A stretch of 17,628 nucleotides of DNA from Microcaldota archaeon (GTDB lineage: Archaea; Micrarchaeota; Micrarchaeia; Norongarragalinales; UBA10210), in assembly GCA_013331595.1 (NCBI GenBank), contig DUGE01000025.1, forward strand, positions 1-17,628, in the 5' to 3' direction. Within the stretch, counting starts at the first letter, position 1, and every line of letters begins with the position of its first letter. Shown here one piece after another: positions 13,818 to 17,628 of this stretch. A model generated the notes under the pieces. It did no database searches and was not told the origin of the DNA. It worked only from the letters and a program-made list of their open reading frames with translations. A program made the translations under genes and the position numbers.

Positions 13818-14489
13818 TTAAAAGCCTAATTTCCCCCTTACGAGAATCAACGTAATTCTACCGGGGGTTATTTCCCTCGAAATTATCACGAACTTGCCCA
13901 TGGTGCTTCCAACGCCATATGCTTTCTTCGCCCGCTCGTTCTCTATGGGAAAAACGAATTCATTAATGCGCGCCAAAGCATCCTGCAGGGTGGGAACTAT
14001 CTTGTTCACGCCACTGACCAACACGAGGTTTTTGGCCGCAAAAGGAAAAGCTCCCACGCGGCTTCCGGTCGCATCACAGGCAACCAATTCCCCGGTTTCG
14101 GCAATCGCATTGACGCTTGAAAGGAAATAATCGGCAGCCTCTGATTTCCTGCTCAAATCGCTTTGCTTGACCTTGTCGGTCTCTGCAACGATTGCTTCCT
14201 TCAGGTTTTTCCAGCCGTGCTTGCCAGCCATGAAATAATCGGTAAAGCCTATTTCGATTAGAGTGGTCGAAGAGCCGTTGGACACTTCTGCCCCCGGAGG
14301 AATCAATTCCTTGACCTTAGCCAAGGCCTGTTGCTTGTTTTCGACAACAACGACGGTAATGCCCCGATTTTCAATGGCCTTGGCAGCCCGTGCAATCGTT
14401 TCATCGGACGGCACCGAATTCCATTTTTCCCCGTCAACTGCAACGAGCTCCATCAAAGCATCTGCTGACAAATCATTTTCCACAACCAT
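13818..14489 (-). CDS. LUD-domain (LutC/YkgG-like) protein
   Basis: A 223-residue single-domain protein of the LUD (DUF162) family, which includes LutC of the lactate oxidation complex. Family features are IENRGITVVVVENKQQALAKV, IPPGAEVSNGSSTTLIEIG, SSVNAIAETGELVACDATGSR and NLVLVSGVNKIVPTLQDALARI. The known LutA and LutB partners (cysteine-rich and iron-sulfur proteins) are not in the window, so this is a solitary LUD protein whose role is not established. The start is ATG 14489, with GGGTGTGATTT overlapping the last bases upstream as ribosome-binding site. GGATATACA (14516-14523 on the minus strand) is a possible TATA box. It lies between two ABC exporters but on its own promoter, so a link to export is unproven. 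Confidence 0.85.
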   Translation of the reverse strand: MVVENDLSADALMELVAVDGEKWNSVPSDETIARAAKAIENRGITVVVVENKQQALAKVKELIPPGAEVSNGSSTTLIEIGFTDYFMAGKHGWKNLKEAIVAETDKVKQSDLSRKSEAADYFLSSVNAIAETGELVACDATGSRVGAFPFAAKNLVLVSGVNKIVPTLQDALARINEFVFPIENERAKKAYGVGSTMGKFVIISREITPGRITLILVRGKLGF

Positions 14490-14673
14490 TCAAATCACAC
14501 CCAAAAGTAATTATTGTATATCCAATAGCGTGTTTTCGTTATTAAATGTTCGTTTTAACCGAAAGACTAAAATCACTTGAACACTTTGCATGGCGATTTG
14601 AAAAGAAAGAATTTTTTCAGAAATGCGTTTGGGCTCAGAAAGCTTTTCTACTGAAGACTCTTTAAAATTAATC
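14490..14673. promoter_or_regulatory. Divergent intergenic region, LUD gene and second exporter
   Basis: The gap of 184 bases is AT-rich and lies between divergent genes. On the minus strand GGATATACA (14516-14523) is TATA-like for the LUD gene. On the plus strand CTTTAAAATTA (14660-14670) lies only a few bases before the chosen ATPase start, too near to be its TATA box if transcription starts upstream of 14674. TTATTAAAT near 14539 is another candidate. No inverted repeat or stable coding frame was seen. Confidence 0.35.
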
Positions 14674-15603
14674 ATGAACGCCATTGAATGCACCGGGCTT
14701 TCGAAAAAATACGGTGAGTTCACCGCCCTCAAAGACTTCAACGTAAGCGTGGAAAAGGGAAGCGTTTTCGGCCTCCTGGGGCCGAACGGGGCAGGGAAAA
14801 GCACAACCATCAACATACTCGCTACCCTGCTTACACCAAGTTCAGGTTCTGCAAAAATACTTGGCTTTGACGTGCAAACACAAGCGCAGGAAGTGCGGGC
14901 ATGGGTGGGCATTTGCTCGGGAGCAAGCACGTTTTTCGAAGACCTTACCTCGCAGGAAATTTTGAACTATTATGCCATGCTGTACGGCCTTGGCGGCCAG
15001 GCGAGGGACAAAAAAGTTTCTGAAGTAATCGAGATGTTCGGCATAAGCGAATTCAAGGACGACCAGTTCCGCGAATTGTCAACGGGAATGCGGCAGAAGA
15101 CCGCCCTTGCAAAAAGCCTGCTCAACGGCCCGCAAGTTTGGCTTTTGGACGAGCCCACGCTCGGATTGGACGTGGAAATAGCCAGGGAAGTGAGGGAAAT
15201 AATACGCAGGATGGCTTCAGAGGAAGACGTAACCGTGCTTTTGACGAGCCACTACTTGTTTGAAGTCGAGGAATTGTGCCAGGAGGTTGCGGTAATCAAC
15301 CACGGCAGGAAAATAGCGCAAGGCAAGCCCTCGCAAATAAAAAAAGAACTGGGCCTCCTTGACGTGATTTCCTTTACGGTCAACGCGCTTGACGCGAAAA
15401 GGCTTTCCTCCCTGCAGAGATTGAAGGGAGTGCAGGCCGTGCACTATTTGAAAGGCAAGATGGTCTTGAAAACAATGCCCTCGCCTTCGGTTGTCGGAAG
15501 CGTGGTGGACGAGCTTGAAAAGCGCAAGATAAGAGTAAGGGATTTGGAAGTTAGGAAGCCCACGCTTGAAGAGGCGTTCTTGAGGTTGGTTGAAGATGCT
15601 TGA
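14674..15603 (+). CDS. ABC transporter ATPase (second exporter)
   Basis: A 309-residue ABC ATPase that energises the downstream permease. It shows Walker A GPNGAGKS (36-43), signature LSTGM (135-139), Walker B QVWLLDE (154-160) and the switch histidine in TSHYLFEVEE. It differs from the first ATPase in the window at the Q-loop: where VFQDP is expected it reads GICSGASTFF, so the usual glutamine is absent. The C-terminal part ends with LEVRKPTLEEAFLRLVED, as in ABC-2 exporter ATPases. ATG 14674 gives the standard family N-terminus MNAIECTGLSKKYG. No ribosome-binding site is visible; an in-frame ATG at 14623 would add 17 residues. The stop overlaps the permease start by 8 nt. Confidence 0.92.
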   Translation: MNAIECTGLSKKYGEFTALKDFNVSVEKGSVFGLLGPNGAGKSTTINILATLLTPSSGSAKILGFDVQTQAQEVRAWVGICSGASTFFEDLTSQEILNYYAMLYGLGGQARDKKVSEVIEMFGISEFKDDQFRELSTGMRQKTALAKSLLNGPQVWLLDEPTLGLDVEIAREVREIIRRMASEEDVTVLLTSHYLFEVEELCQEVAVINHGRKIAQGKPSQIKKELGLLDVISFTVNALDAKRLSSLQRLKGVQAVHYLKGKMVLKTMPSPSVVGSVVDELEKRKIRVRDLEVRKPTLEEAFLRLVEDA

Positions 15604-16363
15604 GCGCGCCTATGCTTTCTTTTACAAGCAGTGGCTTAAGACAGTCCGCGGCTGGGCGGAATCCGCATGGATTACGGTATACCCGCTCGTGGCTCTGTTT
15701 ACTGCAGGGTTTTTCCTGCAGTTCGTCAAGGGCGACCCGACTGCAGTTGTTTATTTGATCGGCGGGACTTTCGCATGGAATTTTTACAACCTCTGCCAGA
15801 AGGGAGTCACCTACGGGCTGCTTTACGACGTGTGGGACCACTGCCTTAAGCACTCCATGACCTCAACTGCCACGGTCTTTGATTTCGTGCTTGGCAACGC
15901 GGCATTCGGCTTCGTCACGGCATTGTTTTCATTTGCAGTTTCAGACGTCCTTTCAATAATCTTCTTCCACTTCGACATGCTTTCCGCAGGCCCCGTGCTC
16001 TTTGTTTCGTTCCTAATCATCCTGCTGTACAGCATTGCAGAAGCGTTGGTGATAAACTCGCTCGTGGTTTTGAAGGGATACCAGTTCGTGTCGCTCACGT
16101 GGATTCTCACTGGCATAGTCATGGTTTTGAGCGCGGTTTACTATCCGGTTGAAGTCCTGCCTCCTTTAGTGCAGCCGATTTCGGCAATACTCCCCACAAC
16201 CTACGCGATTGAAGCGTTCAGGAACGCAATGCTTGGAAAAGAATTCGTGAGTGACGCTGCAACCGGGCTTGTGCTTTTAATCATCTACGCACTCGCGTCA
16301 ATGGCGCTGTTTTCCTACGCAATAAAAAGAAGCAAGCGAACGGGATTCCTGACGAAACTCTGA
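15596..16363 (+). CDS. ABC-2 type transporter permease (second exporter)
   Basis: A 255-residue permease with about six membrane helices. Helix 1 is in WITVYPLVALFTAGFFLQFV, and others lie near LGNAAFGFVTALFSFAVSDV, PVLFVSFLIILLYSIAEALV, LTWILTGIVMVLSAVYYPVE and TGLVLLIIYALASMALFSYA. The motif LPTTYAIEAFRNAMLG is the ABC-2 family counterpart of NPVTYAVDAMRHALLG in the other permease of this window. The start is ATG 15596, with GAGGT (15582-15586) 9 nt upstream; TTG 15590 is an alternative. It overlaps the ATPase gene, so the two form an operon. The substrate is unknown. Confidence 0.88.
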   Translation: MLERAYAFFYKQWLKTVRGWAESAWITVYPLVALFTAGFFLQFVKGDPTAVVYLIGGTFAWNFYNLCQKGVTYGLLYDVWDHCLKHSMTSTATVFDFVLGNAAFGFVTALFSFAVSDVLSIIFFHFDMLSAGPVLFVSFLIILLYSIAEALVINSLVVLKGYQFVSLTWILTGIVMVLSAVYYPVEVLPPLVQPISAILPTTYAIEAFRNAMLGKEFVSDAATGLVLLIIYALASMALFSYAIKRSKRTGFLTKL

Positions 16364-16369
16364 AACGCT

Positions 16370-16386
16370 AAAAAAGCCCAAAAGGC
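16370..16386 (-). terminator. Short hairpin plus T6, end of polymerase transcript
   Basis: On the minus strand, after the polymerase stop, the DNA reads GCCTTTTGGGC then TTTTTT. The stem is only 3 bp, but the T-run is typical of archaeal termination. It lies in the 46-bp convergent gap with the second exporter, so only the leftward transcript gets the T-run. Confidence 0.4.
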
Positions 16387-16409
16387 ACGGGTGGAATAAA
16401 AACGAGGAG

Positions 16410-17627
16410 CTACCAGTCGCCAAGGCCTTTCTGCTTGCCACCCATTTTCATGGAGTCTTCGTCAAAGCCAAGCGCGCCAAGGATTTTCATCACTGAAGGC
16501 ATGACCTGGTGGTTGATGTAATAGTCCGGGTCATAGTTTTTCGCCAGTTCAACCACCCTCGCCTGCAAGTAAACTTTCTGCTTGCTCTTGCTAGCTTCTT
16601 TCCCTTCCTTCGTGACAATATATCCAATGACGGCGTTTTCGGAAATGCGCATTCCCTGCTTGCGCGCGTGCTGTATTGCTCCGAGCTCTGGAGACTGAAT
16701 TGCGTAATTCCCGGCATTCTTACGCAATTGAGTGTAAATCACGCAGTCGCTCAACGGCACTTTCCCTTCCTTCAGTTCAGCAATGACGTTCTTGACAAGG
16801 GCAACTGCCTTTTCCACGTCGCCCTCTTTCAAGAGTATTTCCAAAACCTTGCGCTGGGTATTCTTTGCCACCTTACTCCAGTCCCTGCGCACCAGTTCAA
16901 AACCGCGGATTTTGATTTTCCCGTTCTCATCAATCAACGCATACTTCTTTTTCGCGCCTTTCGCATCCTCGTCGGTCTTGATTTTCTTTGACACGAAAAT
17001 CCCGCGCGGGTAAAAGCCCTCCAATTCCAGCTGCATTGCCTCTGGCAGTGTGGCGTTGATTTGCTTCTTGAACTCCTCAACTTTCTCCTTGCTTTCGTAC
17101 AGGAAAAATCCGGAATCGGTATTATGCAACAACACCTGCCCGCATGAGTCGACGAAAGTGTGCGTTTCCTCCACGCTCAAGTCGTAAACAAGCCCGTCGT
17201 AAGACTCTTCAATTATTTTCGTTTTGAACCGAGCATTGTTTTTAGAGCTGGTTCCAAGGCTATAAACACCCTTGCTAGGCCGGTACTCAACGTAGTGTTT
17301 TATTCCCAATTGGGATAAGAGCAAGGTGAAGCCTGATGCCAGCTCCAACGATTTCGTAGTATAGCGAAAGTTGTTTTTCTTGTATTCTTCGGAATAGTTG
17401 AGCTTTTTGTTCGTGGACCTGCTCCCGTCTCCCAAAACCATGTTTTCAATAAATATTTTTTTGAACCGTTCAGGAACGTGGAACATGAAAAACGGTATTT
17501 TCTTTCCAGAGCTTTTCTGGCCTGCGAGCACCTTGAAGAAAACCGCAGCGAGTTCGTTCATCATTTGTAATTTCAATGTCTGGTCGTGATAGTGAACCGT
17601 TTTGAAAGCGAACCCGTCAGTTGAGTA
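16410..17627 (-). CDS. polB: Family-B DNA polymerase C-terminal part with intein (cut by window edge)
   Basis: Replicative-type DNA polymerase B. The frame is open to the right edge, so the N-terminal exonuclease and most of the polymerase domain lie outside. Reading leftward from 17627, the first 169 residues belong to an intein and are removed by splicing. The C-extein then starts TDSGFFLYES, the second half of polymerase motif C (YGDTDS). It continues with EGFYPRGIFVSKK, KIRGFELVRRDWSKVA, DCVIYTQLRKN and INHQVMPSVMKILGALG, which are typical of the thumb region. It ends in QKGLGDW, matching the archaeal PCNA-binding pattern QxxLxxW. A TTG at 17576 is internal to the intein and is not the gene start. 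A hairpin and T-run follow the stop. Confidence 0.93.
   Translation of the reverse strand, partial: YSTDGFAFKTVHYHDQTLKLQMMNELAAVFFKVLAGQKSSGKKIPFFMFHVPERFKKIFIENMVLGDGSRSTNKKLNYSEEYKKNNFRYTTKSLELASGFTLLLSQLGIKHYVEYRPSKGVYSLGTSSKNNARFKTKIIEESYDGLVYDLSVEETHTFVDSCGQVLLHNTDSGFFLYESKEKVEEFKKQINATLPEAMQLELEGFYPRGIFVSKKIKTDEDAKGAKKKYALIDENGKIKIRGFELVRRDWSKVAKNTQRKVLEILLKEGDVEKAVALVKNVIAELKEGKVPLSDCVIYTQLRKNAGNYAIQSPELGAIQHARKQGMRISENAVIGYIVTKEGKEASKSKQKVYLQARVVELAKNYDPDYYINHQVMPSVMKILGALGFDEDSMKMGGKQKGLGDW
17121..17627 (-). mobile_element. Intein in polymerase motif C (C-terminal part, with LAGLIDADG endonuclease)
   Basis: The coding sequence before TDSGFF does not resemble a polymerase. It has a homing-endonuclease second motif, IFIENMVLGDGSRS, followed by YTTKSLELASGFTLLLSQLG, the usual downstream pattern of LAGLIDADG enzymes. 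The splicing C-terminus is YDGLVYDLSVEETHTFVDSC then GQVLLHN, the classic block F and block G with the terminal His-Asn. The next residue, T (codon 17118-17120), is the +1 nucleophile and the T of YGD-TDS. This corresponds to the known pol-c insertion site of archaeal PolB inteins. The endonuclease looks intact in the visible part; the N-terminal splicing half lies beyond the edge. Confidence 0.92.
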
Positions 17628-17628
17628 A

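Noticed and set aside
16509..16991. Plus-strand frame of 160 codons opposite the polymerase
   Set aside because: It is antisense to the conserved polymerase thumb region, with no recognisable domain or ribosome-binding site.
17574..17576. TTG at 17576 as the start of a separate gene of 388 residues
   Set aside because: The frame is open further right to the window edge, and the residues there belong to an intein within PolB. The start is internal.

Overview
This window looks archaeal, probably from a DPANN-type lineage; that placement is an inference, and Diapherotrites/Micrarchaeota-like groups are only a guess. The signs are GGTG/GAGG-type ribosome-binding sites placed 5-9 nt before most starts, TATA-like promoters, a family-B DNA polymerase with an archaeal C-terminal PCNA motif and an intein in its active site, a lipoate ligase split into two genes, an archaeal-type DPPR methyltransferase, and two VapBC modules. 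No tRNA, rRNA, CRISPR array, transposase or integrase was seen, and no gene-free stretch exceeds about 205 bases.

Layout. (1) 2-5507, plus strand: a 2-oxoacid dehydrogenase cluster. It holds the 3' end of lipA (lipoyl synthase), E1 alpha, E1 beta, a 56-residue zinc-ribbon microprotein, E2 and E3. (2) 5508-7860, plus strand: an accessory block behind the E3 gene. It contains vapBC, a two-helix membrane protein of unknown function and a ferric-reductase-like membrane cytochrome. The block is bounded and split by three direct copies of the 3' end of the E3 gene, each able to read K-A-I-H-V-stop. (3) 7878-9404: a protein carrying the PEP-synthase phosphohistidine swivel domain without the kinase or PEP-binding domains. 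(4) 9440-11254, minus strand: a second vapBC with a possible 35-residue ORF behind it, and the two halves of a bipartite lipoate-protein ligase. (5) 11352-11978: a methyltransferase. (6) 12016-16363: two ABC-2 type exporters in opposite orientation on either side of a LUD-domain gene. (7) 16410 to the right edge, minus strand: the C-terminal part of DNA polymerase B, interrupted by an intein exactly at YGD/TDS.

How they fit together. LipA (inserting sulfur into octanoyl groups) and the split ligase (attaching free lipoate) both serve the lipoyl lysine of the E2 subunit. The window therefore carries a likely complete 2-oxoacid dehydrogenase with both a synthesis and a scavenging route for its cofactor. 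The true 2-oxoacid substrate cannot be fixed from sequence alone.

The most unusual structure is the repeat-bounded block behind the E3 gene. It looks as if small gene cassettes were added stepwise at the 3' end of a housekeeping protein gene, restoring the end of that gene each time. The recombinase responsible is not in the window.
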